A stretch of DNA of 64,000 nucleotides, from positions 3,785 to 67,784 of the forward strand of contig NZ_JAHWYN010000001.1 of assembly GCF_019351435.1 (NCBI RefSeq). Reading direction: 5' to 3'. The position numbers were made by a program, and so were the translations under genes. The stretch comes from Flavobacterium taihuense (GTDB taxonomy: Bacteria; Bacteroidota; Bacteroidia; Flavobacteriales; Flavobacteriaceae). Below are positions 28,415 to 35,899 of this stretch, piece after piece. How positions within the stretch are numbered: the stretch's first letter is position 1; every line of letters starts with the position of its first letter. The notes beneath the pieces are model-generated. The model worked only from the letters and a program-made list of their open reading frames with translations, was not told the DNA's origin and searched no databases.

Positions 28415-29515
28415 TTAGATCGCCTCAAAAATTTTCCCTGGCAAAGGCCTTATCACTCCTTTTAATTCCATATTCAACAATAACCCCGAAATTCTGTAAA
28501 TTGGAAAATCACAATGCAAGGCAATGATGTCCATCAACTCTTTGCCAGTCTTCAAAAGATAATCATAAACTTTTTGCTCGTCGTCATCAAGGGTGACAAA
28601 CAATTGTTTTTGAACAGATTTGGCTTCTTTTTGAATATCCCAATTTAGGTTGTAAATCAAATCCGCGGCGCAGGTGAGTACATTTGCTTTTTGGGTTTTA
28701 ATCAAGTTATTGCATCCTTGACTGTATTTATCGGTTGTACGACCTGGAACTGCAAAAACATCTCGGTTGTAATCATTGGCCATATTGGCGGTTATGAGCG
28801 ATCCGCCCCTATCGGCAGATTCTATCACAATAGTCGCTTCGGTCATTCCAGCAACGATTCGGTTTCTACGAACAAAATTCTCTTTATCCGGGTTGGAAGT
28901 ACTCCAAAACTCAGTCATAAAACCGCCATTTTGTTCCATTTTGGCAACATATTTTTTGTGCGGTTTGGGATAAATTTGATTCAAACCATGAGCTACAACT
29001 CCAATGGTTTGTAAATTATGGTCCATTGCCAGCTGATGTGCCACAATATCAACGCCATAAGCAAAGCCACTTACAATTATAGGATCCAATGGAGCTAAGT
29101 CTTCGATAAATTTTCGACAAAATTCTGTTCCATAAGAAGTTATTTGCCGTGTACCGACAATACTGATAATTTTACGTTTGTCTAATTTGATATTTCCTGA
29201 AGAAAACAATAAAACAGGTCCGTCAATACAATGTTTTAATCGCTCTGGATATTTTTCGTCTTGAAAGTAAAGTAAATCAATATCATTCCGTTGAATGAAA
29301 TCCAATTCTTGTTTGGCTTTTTCGAAAATAAATTTGTCTTTAAAGTTTTTCAATAAAACAGTACCCACCCCACCAATGGCGGCAAGTTGCGAAGATTTGG
29401 CATTCAAAACGTTTTCGGCAGTTCCAAAATGCGTAAGTAGTTTTTTGGCCATAATATCGCCTACTCCTTCTACCCGTAATAAAGCCATTAAATGAAATAA
29501 ATTTTCCTCTGACAT
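28415..29515 (-). CDS. dprA: DNA-processing protein DprA (Smf)
   Basis: A 366-residue DprA, which loads RecA on incoming single-stranded DNA during natural transformation. The N-terminal HhH/SAM-like region (LRVEGVGDIMAKKLLTHFG) precedes the Rossmann-like DprA fold: ISIVGTRQITSYGTEFCRKFIEDLAPLDPIIVSGFAYGVDIVAHQLAM, GVVAHGLNQIYPKPHKK and GGSLITANMANDYNRDVFAVPG. A C-terminal winged-helix segment (DDDEQKVYDYLLKTGKELMDIIALHCDFPI) matches DprA_WH. The gene is convergent with the TPR gene and divergent from the HU/SPOR gene. A 10-bp hairpin lies upstream (29539-29562). Confidence 0.95.
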   Translation of the reverse strand: MSEENLFHLMALLRVEGVGDIMAKKLLTHFGTAENVLNAKSSQLAAIGGVGTVLLKNFKDKFIFEKAKQELDFIQRNDIDLLYFQDEKYPERLKHCIDGPVLLFSSGNIKLDKRKIISIVGTRQITSYGTEFCRKFIEDLAPLDPIIVSGFAYGVDIVAHQLAMDHNLQTIGVVAHGLNQIYPKPHKKYVAKMEQNGGFMTEFWSTSNPDKENFVRRNRIVAGMTEATIVIESADRGGSLITANMANDYNRDVFAVPGRTTDKYSQGCNNLIKTQKANVLTCAADLIYNLNWDIQKEAKSVQKQLFVTLDDDEQKVYDYLLKTGKELMDIIALHCDFPIYRISGLLLNMELKGVIRPLPGKIFEAI

Positions 29516-29538
29516 ATCTTACAATTATAAGACAAATT

Positions 29539-29562
29539 TTTGAAATCTAAAAAGATTTCAAA
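29539..29562. repeat. Hairpin upstream of dprA
   Basis: TTTGAAATCT (29539-29548) and AGATTTCAAA (29553-29562) are exact complements around AAAA. It lies 24 bp upstream of the dprA start codon, so it could be an operator or a leader hairpin. Confidence 0.5.
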
Positions 29563-29715
29563 GTAAAACAACATTCTTTTGTAAAAAAATAAGTACTATA
29601 TTTTAAAAAATTGAAACACTAAAACCACTTTACAAATGGATTCGTCAAAAAACAAATCAGTAATCTATTGATTTTGTAATACATGCAGATTGTTAATAAA
29701 AATTGTGAATAAAAT

Positions 29716-29745
29716 TTTGATAACTATTCCCGTTGCATAACTTTG
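29716..29745 (+). promoter_or_regulatory. Promoter of the HU/SPOR gene, probably leaderless
   Basis: TTTG (29716-29719), 18-bp spacer, TAACTTTG (29738-29745). The ATG at 29751 starts five bases after the -7 element, implying little or no 5' leader. The upstream in-frame Met at 29733 precedes the element and cannot be the start from this promoter. Confidence 0.65.
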
Positions 29746-29750
29746 TTACT

Positions 29751-30731
29751 ATGAAAATCGAACTTTACATCGCGCAGCTTTTATACCGTTATCAATGTGT
29801 AACGGTTCCTGGTTTTGGAGCATTCCTGACCGAGATCCAATCGGCACAACTGCTTGAAAACTCTCATTCTTTTTTCCCACCAAAAAAAATGATATCCTTT
29901 AATTCCCATATCAAAAACAATGATGGGTTATTGGCCAATCATATTGCCCAAGCGGAACGAACTTCATACGATTATGCAGTAAGTGCTATCGAATATGAGG
30001 TTTTGAATTGGAAAAAAACGCTACAAGAAAATCGCAGTTTTATAATAAAAAACATTGGCGTTCTAAGTTTGACAGCAGAAAATAATATCCATTTTACTCC
30101 TAACGAGCAAACCAATTATTTAGCACAATCTTTTGGATTAACTTCTTTCGTTTCACCAGCAGTGAAAAGAGAAATAGAAGTGGTAAAAACCGAAGGAATA
30201 CTCGAAAAACCAACTGAAATACTAGCGGAAGAAAAACCGATATTCAATTTTGTTCCAGAAACGAGAGAAAGAAGTCCTTATCTTAAATATGCCGCTATTT
30301 TTGTAATTGGATTGTCAATTGCTGGCACTATCGGTTATCCAATGTATCAAAACCAAATAGCTTCTGAAACAGTTTTGGTAGAAACGGCTGTCCAAAAACA
30401 AGTGCAACATAAAATTCAGGAAGCTACTTTCTTTATCCAAACGCCAATACCGGCTGTAACCCTTTCTTTGAAATCCAATAAAGAAAAAGAAGAGCTCAAG
30501 TTACCGTATCACATTATGGCTGGCGCTTTCAGAAGCGAAGCTAACGCCCAAAAAAGATACAATCAACTAATTGCCAAAGGTTTTAAAGCAAGAGTTTTGG
30601 GAATAAATAAAAACGGACTTTACCCCGTTTTATATGGAAGCTACTCCACTTTTGCTGAAGCGGAAAAAGAAAAAAATACTATAACAGAAACAGATAATCC
30701 TGAAGCTTGGATCTTGATTCAATCTTTGTAA
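29751..30731 (+). CDS. Membrane-anchored HU-like / SPOR domain protein
   Basis: About 326 residues with three parts. The N-terminal ~130 residues (MKIELYIAQLLYRYQCVTVPGFGAFLTE ... NIGVLSLTAENNIHFTPNE) match the HU-CCDC81 type DNA-binding-like fold common in Bacteroidetes. A single transmembrane helix follows (about 180-200, YAAIFVIGLSIAGTIGYPMY). The C-terminal SPOR domain (LPYHIMAGAFRSEANAQKRYNQLIAKGFKARVLGINKNGLYPVLYGSY) binds denuded peptidoglycan glycan. The HU-like part would be cytoplasmic and the SPOR domain periplasmic, so the protein may connect the nucleoid or another cytoplasmic partner with the division-site wall. That linkage is inferred from topology. Confidence 0.85.
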   Translation: MKIELYIAQLLYRYQCVTVPGFGAFLTEIQSAQLLENSHSFFPPKKMISFNSHIKNNDGLLANHIAQAERTSYDYAVSAIEYEVLNWKKTLQENRSFIIKNIGVLSLTAENNIHFTPNEQTNYLAQSFGLTSFVSPAVKREIEVVKTEGILEKPTEILAEEKPIFNFVPETRERSPYLKYAAIFVIGLSIAGTIGYPMYQNQIASETVLVETAVQKQVQHKIQEATFFIQTPIPAVTLSLKSNKEKEELKLPYHIMAGAFRSEANAQKRYNQLIAKGFKARVLGINKNGLYPVLYGSYSTFAEAEKEKNTITETDNPEAWILIQSL

Positions 30732-30757
30732 AAAAATCTAAAATTTCAAAAAATAGC

Positions 30758-30799
30758 AACCACTGATAGACCTAGAAAAAGGTTTATTCGTGGTTTTTT
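30758..30799 (+). terminator. Terminator after the HU/SPOR gene
   Basis: An imperfect stem of AACCACTGATAGACCT with AGGTTTATTCGTGGTT is followed by a T8 run, 27 bp after the stop codon. Confidence 0.75.
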
Positions 30800-30970
30800 T
30801 TATTTTCTTCCGATAAAATTAAGTTTACATCCAAACAGAAGCTAATTTAAAGTCTTTCTAGTTCGTTTTTTACAGTAAGACAATACAAAAACACAGAAGC
30901 AACATTAAAGTTGCTTAAATTGGCAAATAATGCATAGCTACCTATTTTGGAAATTCAATATTTTATACAA

Positions 30971-31003
30971 AAACCCTTAAAACAATTTTATATTTAAGGG
31001 TTT
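30971..31003 (-). terminator. Terminator of the cupin gene
   Basis: Perfect 11-bp stem AAACCCTTAAA (30971-30981) / TTTAAGGGTTT (30993-31003). It lies 40 bp beyond the cupin gene stop, and the minus-strand side ends in a short T-rich stretch. Confidence 0.65.
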
Positions 31004-31042
31004 CGTCTTTTGATTCCTTTTTTTTTACGATATGTAAAGTAT

Positions 31043-31411
31043 TTATTTTATTTCAGAAACAATTACAGTAAAAGGCTTTTTGCCCACATTAGAGGTTTTG
31101 TGTGTTACCGCAGGAGACCAAATCGCTTGCCCTGCTTTTAAATCCACAACAGAAGGTTCTTTCTCTTTTATTTCCACTTTCATTTTAACATCGGTTTTCG
31201 CATAAGCAGTGTATTGCGGATGTGAGTGCCAGTCGGCAACGGCACCAGGTGCAAAAGTTACTTCAGAAACATTAACATGCTCATTGTCAAATAGAACTTT
31301 TTTGGTGACTCCAGGCCAGGGCGAATTAGCTTCCTGTGCATTGGCAGTCTGTACGGACATCAATGTTGTAAGTGTAATTACTGACAGCATCATTAGAAAA
31401 GTTTTTTTCAT
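31043..31411 (-). CDS. Exported cupin-domain protein
   Basis: A 122-residue protein with a signal peptide (MKKTFLMMLSVITLTTLMSVQTANA, then QEANS). The rest is a single small cupin barrel. Metal-site residues are visible in DWHSHPQYTAYA (two His) and in SPAVTHKTSN (third His). The fold binds a metal, but its reaction is not predictable; periplasmic or secreted location follows from the signal. A 465-bp gap separates it from the TetR gene upstream, so the operator-like site at 31847-31865 is too far away to be a simple cupin operator. Confidence 0.75.
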   Translation of the reverse strand: MKKTFLMMLSVITLTTLMSVQTANAQEANSPWPGVTKKVLFDNEHVNVSEVTFAPGAVADWHSHPQYTAYAKTDVKMKVEIKEKEPSVVDLKAGQAIWSPAVTHKTSNVGKKPFTVIVSEIK

Positions 31412-31877
31412 CTTATTTTAATTTTAAATTATGCCTACTCTGCTTGGTTTTCGGCTACTCCGTTTTTTATTGCAGTTTGCATTCGACCCAAAAATTCGAG
31501 GCAACAACCCAAAAAAAACACGACATAAGAATTGCGCTTTTCGGTATGGTTTATTATTCCGCAATTATTGCTGAAAGCACTGTAAAGCCTCGGTAACTTT
31601 AGTCGCTTTCGCAAAAAAATATAAAAAAACAGAAATGGGGGTAGTGTTACTTTTTTGACCTGCTAATTTACAAAAAAACTAACAAATAACCATTAAATTA
31701 AAACATCATACAATTGATTTTTAACTACTTATACGAATAATAAAGTTATTCCAAAAAAAGCGGAAATATAATCTAAGTGAGCTAACGGAGCTTTATTACA
31801 TCTTAAAGCGAAGTTGATAATGATTCTTATGATAGTCTGTAAAATAAAGATTGACTAATCAGTCATTTCATATTGTA
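31412..31877. other. Long intergenic region upstream of the cupin gene
   Basis: About 465 bases without a convincing ORF in either direction. Base composition is more mixed near 31450-31600, which could be gene debris, but I could not reconstruct a reading frame. The right end holds the operator-like repeat at 31847-31865. Confidence 0.5.
31847..31865. promoter_or_regulatory. TetR operator-like site, copy 1
   Basis: AAGATTGACTAATCAGTCA, identical over 19 bases to 32448-32466. It contains the inverted repeat TGACT-N4-AGTCA typical of TetR operators. It lies 12 bp beyond the 3' end of the TetR gene. Confidence 0.7.
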
Positions 31878-32441
31878 TTAATCCTCAATCATTTTCCAAA
31901 CCATTTCAAAAGCCTCTTCAATGAATTCACTTTGCTTATCTTTCTCCAAATCATTCGCAATAATATAGGAATTCAAGCCATTGACTTGCGCAGTAAATAT
32001 TGAATAAATAAAAGAAATAGGGAGTTGCTTGATAAGAACAATATCAATGCCGTTTTGTATCAGAACCAAAAGAGGGTGTTCATCTTGGTTTAACACCTTT
32101 GAAGTAACCAATTTAAAATAAGGAGAATGATTGAATTGTTGCAAATATTGGTAACGGAGAGGATTATCCAAACACCATGATATTGTTTCCATAAAAACAG
32201 AACGAAAAGATGCTTTGGAAATCGAGTGAGATTCCATTCTTTCAATGATAAAATCGTCCATGTGTTTTAAAACGGAACGGTATAAAGCCATTATAAGTTC
32301 ATCCTTGGTCTTAAAGTAATTAAACAACGTTCCATTGGCAACACCGGCCTCCTGCGCAATTTTACTGGTTGCTGTCCCATGAAATCCGTTCACAACAAAA
32401 AGTTGCAGTGCAGTGCCAAGTAGTATACTTTTTTTATCCAT
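31878..32441 (-). CDS. TetR/AcrR family transcriptional regulator
   Basis: A 187-residue regulator. The N-terminal HTH (residues about 5-50, ILLGTALQLFVVNGFHGTATSKIAQEAGVANGTLFNYFKTKDELIMALY) is a textbook TetR DNA-binding domain. The C-terminal ligand domain is divergent and all-helical. The promoter just upstream overlaps a dyad (32453-32466), so it is probably autorepressed. The upstream gene on the same strand encodes an FMN reductase. Its ligand and targets are unknown. Confidence 0.9.
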   Translation of the reverse strand: MDKKSILLGTALQLFVVNGFHGTATSKIAQEAGVANGTLFNYFKTKDELIMALYRSVLKHMDDFIIERMESHSISKASFRSVFMETISWCLDNPLRYQYLQQFNHSPYFKLVTSKVLNQDEHPLLVLIQNGIDIVLIKQLPISFIYSIFTAQVNGLNSYIIANDLEKDKQSEFIEEAFEMVWKMIED

Positions 32442-32447
32442 TTTGTA

Positions 32448-32466
32448 AAGATTGACTAATCAGTCA
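32448..32466. promoter_or_regulatory. TetR operator-like site, copy 2, at the tetR promoter
   Basis: AAGATTGACTAATCAGTCA, identical to 31847-31865. It lies between the start codon (32441) and the -7 element and overlaps that element by two bases, an ideal position for autorepression. Confidence 0.75.
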
Positions 32467-32495
32467 AATGTATAAATATAATTCCATACTACAAA
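32465..32495 (-). promoter_or_regulatory. tetR promoter
   Basis: On the minus strand: TTTG (32495-32492), 19-bp spacer, TACATTTG (32472-32465), a full consensus match. The start codon of the TetR gene is 23 bp downstream. Confidence 0.7.
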
Positions 32496-32531
32496 ACTTC
32501 TTATCTAATAACTTGAATATTTTACTAAATA

Positions 32532-33068
32532 TCAATCACTTATAAGAAAACCAAACGCGGTACTAAACCTAACCAATCGATCAATAGTATCAGTATCAGA
32601 CAATATACCTTGGTCATTGAATTTTCCCTTAATTCCACTAATTAGTAATGTAGTCTCCTTCGTGAAATTAGTTTCTACCGTTTTCATGATTAATTGCAAT
32701 TCCTCGTGGGCTCGTTTCCCAGAAGCTGATGCTGTGATGAGTCCAATTGGTTTTTGAGAAAAAACGGCCGTCGAAACACACCATTCAATCGCATTTTTTA
32801 GACTTCCCGGTAAACTATAAATGTATTCTGGCGTACAAATCAGCACTCCGTCAGCTTTTGAAATGAGTTGACGGAATTCGACAACTGAGCATGGTGGATT
32901 CTCATTGTCCGAATCCGGATTAAAATGCGGCAATTCACTTATTCTTTCGAAAATCGCGATATCATAAAGATCTTTTGTTAGTGCAGCTAAATACTGAACA
33001 ACCTTCAAATTGGAAGAATTAGCTCTGGTACTCCCGATTATGGCAAGTATTTGTTTCTTTCTCATCAT
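32532..33068 (-). CDS. NADPH-dependent FMN reductase family protein
   Basis: A 178-residue flavodoxin-fold protein. The flavin phosphate-binding loop IIGSTRANSSNLKVVQYLA is at residues 11-29. The flavin-contact motif ICTPEYIYSLPGSLKNAIEWC is at about 77-97, and SASGKRAHEELQ (about 113-124) follows. The family reduces FMN, quinones, azo compounds or chromate with NAD(P)H. It begins MM; either Met is possible. It lies 90 bp upstream of the TetR gene on the same strand, a common pairing for stress-inducible oxidoreductases, but the dyad operators flank tetR rather than this gene. Confidence 0.85.
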   Translation of the reverse strand: MMRKKQILAIIGSTRANSSNLKVVQYLAALTKDLYDIAIFERISELPHFNPDSDNENPPCSVVEFRQLISKADGVLICTPEYIYSLPGSLKNAIEWCVSTAVFSQKPIGLITASASGKRAHEELQLIMKTVETNFTKETTLLISGIKGKFNDQGILSDTDTIDRLVRFSTAFGFLISD

Positions 33069-33105
33069 TGTTAAATGTATGTAAAGCTCTTTACTTAGCT
33101 TATTG

Positions 33106-33495
33106 TTATATGAATTTCGGTGCCTTAATAACTATTTCCGAATTGTATATGTAATTTAGAGCATTAACTTCATTTGGTTCATTTAGGAAACCATATAAAA
33201 TCATTTTTTTATTATCAACATATTTTATTCGAATGATTCTGCCAAGATAATTGTCCATGTAAAGTGAAAGAAATAGCGTTTTATCTAGTTTTTCCAGTAA
33301 AATTTTAGTTCATTGCTGAATCAAACGTTTGTTTGTTTCTTGTATAACTGGCGAATCTAAAACTTCATTGAACCTTACATTCATTGCTTTTGCATTCCAA
33401 TTAAACTGAAAATTTAAATTCTGAATTTCACTTTAAATTATCTCAGGATTTCCGTAATATTCAGGAGTTTTAATAAAAAGCCAATTTTCTTTCAT
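33106..33495 (-). pseudogene. Decayed small gene with two in-frame stops
   Basis: A single minus-strand frame from ATG (33495) to TAA (33106), 130 codons, stays coherent but is broken by TAA after 20 codons (MKENWLFIKTPEYYGNPEII) and TGA after about 60. Between and after these the protein continues with good composition, e.g. SLYMDNYLGRIIRIKYVD and KKMILYGFLNEPNEVNALN. I do not recognise the family. It sits directly 3' of the first attC-like repeat, so it looks like the last, inactivated cassette of the array. Confidence 0.75.
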
Positions 33496-33528
33496 ATGTG
33501 ATTTTGCAAGATAGCTTTCGCCCTTCTT

Positions 33529-33642
33529 ACAGCGGGTTTGGGACTAAATTAAGCCCATTATTCGGATTGGCCAAATCTTTCAAATACAAAACCAACTTTC
33601 CATTAAGCCTATTGCCCAAATCCGTTGTAGTAGCTGTTATGC
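33529..33642 (-). repeat. attC-like repeat, copy 1
   Basis: On the minus strand it begins GCATAAC (33642-33636), then AGCTACTACAACGGATTTGG. After ~70 bp it ends CCCAAACCCGCTGTA, which pairs imperfectly with the first part. The outer AAC-GTT end is missing, so this copy is truncated on its 3' side. It follows the 3' end of the membrane-protein gene 33756-34115. Confidence 0.75.
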
Positions 33643-33755
33643 GGGGGTTGTTTTGTCGAAATTCCGATTTAACCGCTTACTTTTCACGCTTCTGTTGGCA
33701 AACTCCAACTTATTGATATTAGTTTTAATTATTGTTTTCAATGAATTTCATCTTC

Positions 33756-34115
33756 TTAAAATTCATCTTCTTCATTCCCATAGTCTTCAATTTTATCATC
33801 TTCATCCTCAATTTCATCCTCTTCATCATTTCCATATAACTTTTTAATACGGTATTGAATAAACATTGTTATAAATAAAATTAAAGTAAATAATAACGAA
33901 ATATTTATAAGTCCGACTAATGGCATCCCACAAGCATTATTGTTCTTTTCAAGATAATAAACAATAATATTAAATTCTAAGATCGTAAATATGATTTGGC
34001 TAAAAAAACTAATTAAACAAATTGTGTCAAATCTCAATTTAATATCTCCTCCAATAGCTTTTCTGCCAAAAATAATTTGAAATAATAGTGGTAAAATAAT
34101 TAAAATTATGTGCAT
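33756..34115 (-). CDS. Small membrane protein in cassette-like unit A
   Basis: A 119-residue orphan with three predicted membrane helices (about residues 3-17, 30-54, 63-86) and a very acidic C-terminal tail (DEEDEIEDEDDKIEDYGNEEDEF, from about residue 97). No family recognised. The gene sits between two attC-like repeats with all elements in the same orientation, as a gene cassette would. The unit ends are complementary (15 of 16 bases between the start at 34269 and the end at 33636). No promoter is evident. Function unknown. Confidence 0.65.
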   Translation of the reverse strand: MHIILIILPLLFQIIFGRKAIGGDIKLRFDTICLISFFSQIIFTILEFNIIVYYLEKNNNACGMPLVGLINISLLFTLILFITMFIQYRIKKLYGNDEEDEIEDEDDKIEDYGNEEDEF

Positions 34116-34262
34116 TTTTTGAGATTCTATTTGTTGTTAGTTTCCACTTTTAAGTTTCTGCTGGAAAGTCCCAATTGTCACGCTTCTGCTTTTTAAACTT
34201 CCTGCGGAAACAAATGTTTATTTTCTGATTGTTTTTATCTGCGTAATTTCGGCACAACTCCC

Positions 34263-34395
34263 GCATAACGTTCTGGTACTACAGCGGGTTTGGGATTAAA
34301 TTAAGACCATTTTTCGGATTTGTCAAATCATCCCAAATAGAAAACCTACTTTCCATTAAGCCTATTGCCCAAATCCGTTGTAGTAGCTGTTGATG
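34263..34395 (-). repeat. attC-like repeat, copy 2
   Basis: On the minus strand it runs from ATCAAC (34395) through AGCTACTACAACGGATTTGG to CCCGCTGTAGTACCAGAAC, ending GTTATGC (34269-34263). The terminal arms ACTACAACGGATTTGGG and CCCAAACCCGCTGTAGT pair at 15 of 17 positions. It lies directly 3' of the gene at 34401-34832. Confidence 0.8.
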
Positions 34396-34400
34396 GCTGA

Positions 34401-34832
34401 CTATTTGAGTTTGTCTTTAAGTTCTTCAATTTTGGTTTGAGCACATTTTAGATAATCATGGTATAACATTCCATATAGATTAAGTTCGTTGATTTTATCT
34501 GGTTGGTTCAAAAGTGAGTATGCACGTTTTCTGTTATTTTCTGCGCTTTCTAAATCTGTTGTTATATCGTAAACGTTGGTTCTTAATTTATCATTTAAAC
34601 TTAAAAAAATGTCTATTTGAGTTGTCATCTTAAAATTAGGTATTTCATCAGTAGAAATACCTTCTTTGTGATTTACAAAAGGTGTTATTAATTTAGAAAT
34701 TTTAAAAAGTTCAATTTCACAAATTTTGTTTGCTCTTTTTTGGTCTTTATATTCTTGATAATTTATCGTAATCATCGATATTATAAATCCAATCACCGCT
34801 CCTGCAATTAACATTAAAAAGTCTTTTGTCAT
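34401..34832 (-). CDS. Orphan protein with N-terminal anchor in cassette-like unit B
   Basis: A 143-residue protein. A hydrophobic N-terminal segment (residues 4-22, DFLMLIAGAVIGFIISMIT) probably anchors it in the inner membrane. The remaining ~120 residues are charged and helical (YQEYKDQKRANKICEIELFKISKL ... HDYLKCAQTKIEELKDKLK), suggesting a coiled coil facing outward or inward. No family recognised. The stop codon lies 5 bp before attC-like repeat 2, and repeat 3 lies upstream. No separate promoter seen. Confidence 0.65.
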   Translation of the reverse strand: MTKDFLMLIAGAVIGFIISMITINYQEYKDQKRANKICEIELFKISKLITPFVNHKEGISTDEIPNFKMTTQIDIFLSLNDKLRTNVYDITTDLESAENNRKRAYSLLNQPDKINELNLYGMLYHDYLKCAQTKIEELKDKLK

Positions 34833-34852
34833 ACTGAATATTTTTAGTTTGC

Positions 34853-34986
34853 CGCTAACGTTCTGGTACTACAGCGGGTTTGGGACTAAATTAAGCCCTA
34901 TTTTCGGATTTGCCAAATCATCCCAAATACAAAATCATCTTTCCATTAAACCTATTGCCCAAATCCGTTGTAGTAGCTGTTACTGG
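34853..34986 (-). repeat. attC-like repeat, copy 3
   Basis: On the minus strand it begins CCAGTAAC (34986-34979), then AGCTACTACAACGGATTTGG, and ends CTGTAGTACCAGAAC plus GTTAGCG (34859-34853). It has the same internal sequence as copies 1 and 2 with scattered substitutions. It lies 3' of the lipoprotein gene 35111-35620. Confidence 0.8.
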
Positions 34987-35110
34987 TAGTGATTTTTGCG
35001 GTTATCTTCGGTTTAATTTTCAAAGTTTAGTACATTTTAATTTTGGCAAACCTCTTTCAAATTTTGGTATAGTTATATGTAAATACGTTTAAAAAATCAA
35101 CAAATGTAAT

Positions 35111-35620
35111 TTATGCACCTTCTAAAAAAAATCTATACCTAGAATGCCTTTTCATTGTAATTTGTTTGCTAATAGTATGAGAATCAGATTTTATTAAAAC
35201 TTTAAAATTTAAATCATCCATATCTTTTATCCTTGGATCTACATAATAATAATTGACGGTTGTGTTTGTATTAATTTGTCCGTTCAAATAATCTCTTATT
35301 TCATCAAATTTATAAAAACTGAATCTTTCACCACTCTCTCTATAATACTCTTTCTTTTCTGAAATTGGATTTTCTAATCCATTTATAAAAAGAGCTATAT
35401 TTTCTAAATTTGTTGTTCTATCCAATAATTTAACATATTGAATTATTATTAGTTTTTCGTTAATCTTTATCGCTGAAAATGATAACTCTAAACCTTTTAA
35501 TTCATTTATTTTTACATGTTCAACACTTGAATCATTAATGTCAGTATAATAATCATTCGTTCTCTGACATGAGGATGAAACAAATAAAAATAGAAAGCCT
35601 AGTATTAAATTTTTAATCAT
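35111..35620 (-). CDS. Putative lipoprotein in cassette-like unit C
   Basis: A 169-residue protein with a lipoprotein signal (MIKNLILGFLFLFVSSSC; lipobox SSSC with Cys18). The mature part is beta-rich with many charged residues (KIKDMDDLNFKVLIKSD near the C-terminus). No family recognised. The attC-like repeat 3 lies about 120 bp beyond the stop. The presumed unit begins at 35782, where GTTACTGGTAATGAT matches the complement of its 3' end at 14 of 15 bases. It was probably acquired as a unit. Function unknown. Confidence 0.65.
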   Translation of the reverse strand: MIKNLILGFLFLFVSSSCQRTNDYYTDINDSSVEHVKINELKGLELSFSAIKINEKLIIIQYVKLLDRTTNLENIALFINGLENPISEKKEYYRESGERFSFYKFDEIRDYLNGQINTNTTVNYYYVDPRIKDMDDLNFKVLIKSDSHTISKQITMKRHSRYRFFLEGA

Positions 35621-35774
35621 AATTATTTTATCTATTTATACGCTAAAAAAGGTTTTTAAATTACATTATAAAAATTTTGACTTTCAATTAAGTGTAGAAT
35701 TATATTTGTTTTTTTTCAATTTTTATTAGTTTGTTCCTCGTAAATTGCAATTGAGGTCTTTTGGTATATCATTA

Positions 35775-35782
35775 CCAGTAAC
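35775..35782 (-). promoter_or_regulatory. Outer boundary site of cassette-like unit C
   Basis: On the minus strand GTTACTGG, continuing TAATGAT. It is the complement of the CCAGTAAC that opens attC-like repeat 3. It marks the likely first base of the array and is not preceded by a copy of the repeat. Confidence 0.5.
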
Positions 35783-35788
35783 TAGTTT

Positions 35789-35813
35789 ATATGTCTGACT
35801 GAGTCAGACATAT
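35789..35813. repeat. Near-perfect palindrome next to the array entrance
   Basis: ATATGTCTGACT (35789-35800) and AGTCAGACATAT (35802-35813) are exact complements around a single G. It lies between the HTH gene's 3' end and the first cassette boundary. It may be a terminator stem, a protein-binding palindrome or part of an attachment site. Confidence 0.7.
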
Positions 35814-35899
35814 CCACCCCAATCTGAGGAGTTTTGTCTTACAAACATACCGCTTATTTTTCTTAATGGGAAGGATTTCAAAATCAATTCGTGTATAAT

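Larger units (their letters stand above)
30732..31042. other. Convergent intergenic region
   Basis: It contains the terminator of the HU/SPOR gene and the terminator hairpin at 30971-31003 for the cupin gene. No ORF seen between them. Confidence 0.6.

Noticed and set aside
31810..31836. A TTGATAATGATTCTTATGA stretch resembling a Fur box.
   Set aside because: The match is partial, the region has no iron-related gene, and AT-rich sequence produces such matches easily.
33529..34986. The three repeats were considered as MITE-type transposon remnants.
   Set aside because: Not excluded, but I saw no target-site duplications, every copy has the same orientation, and each sits just after a gene 3' end with complementary unit ends, which fits a cassette site better.
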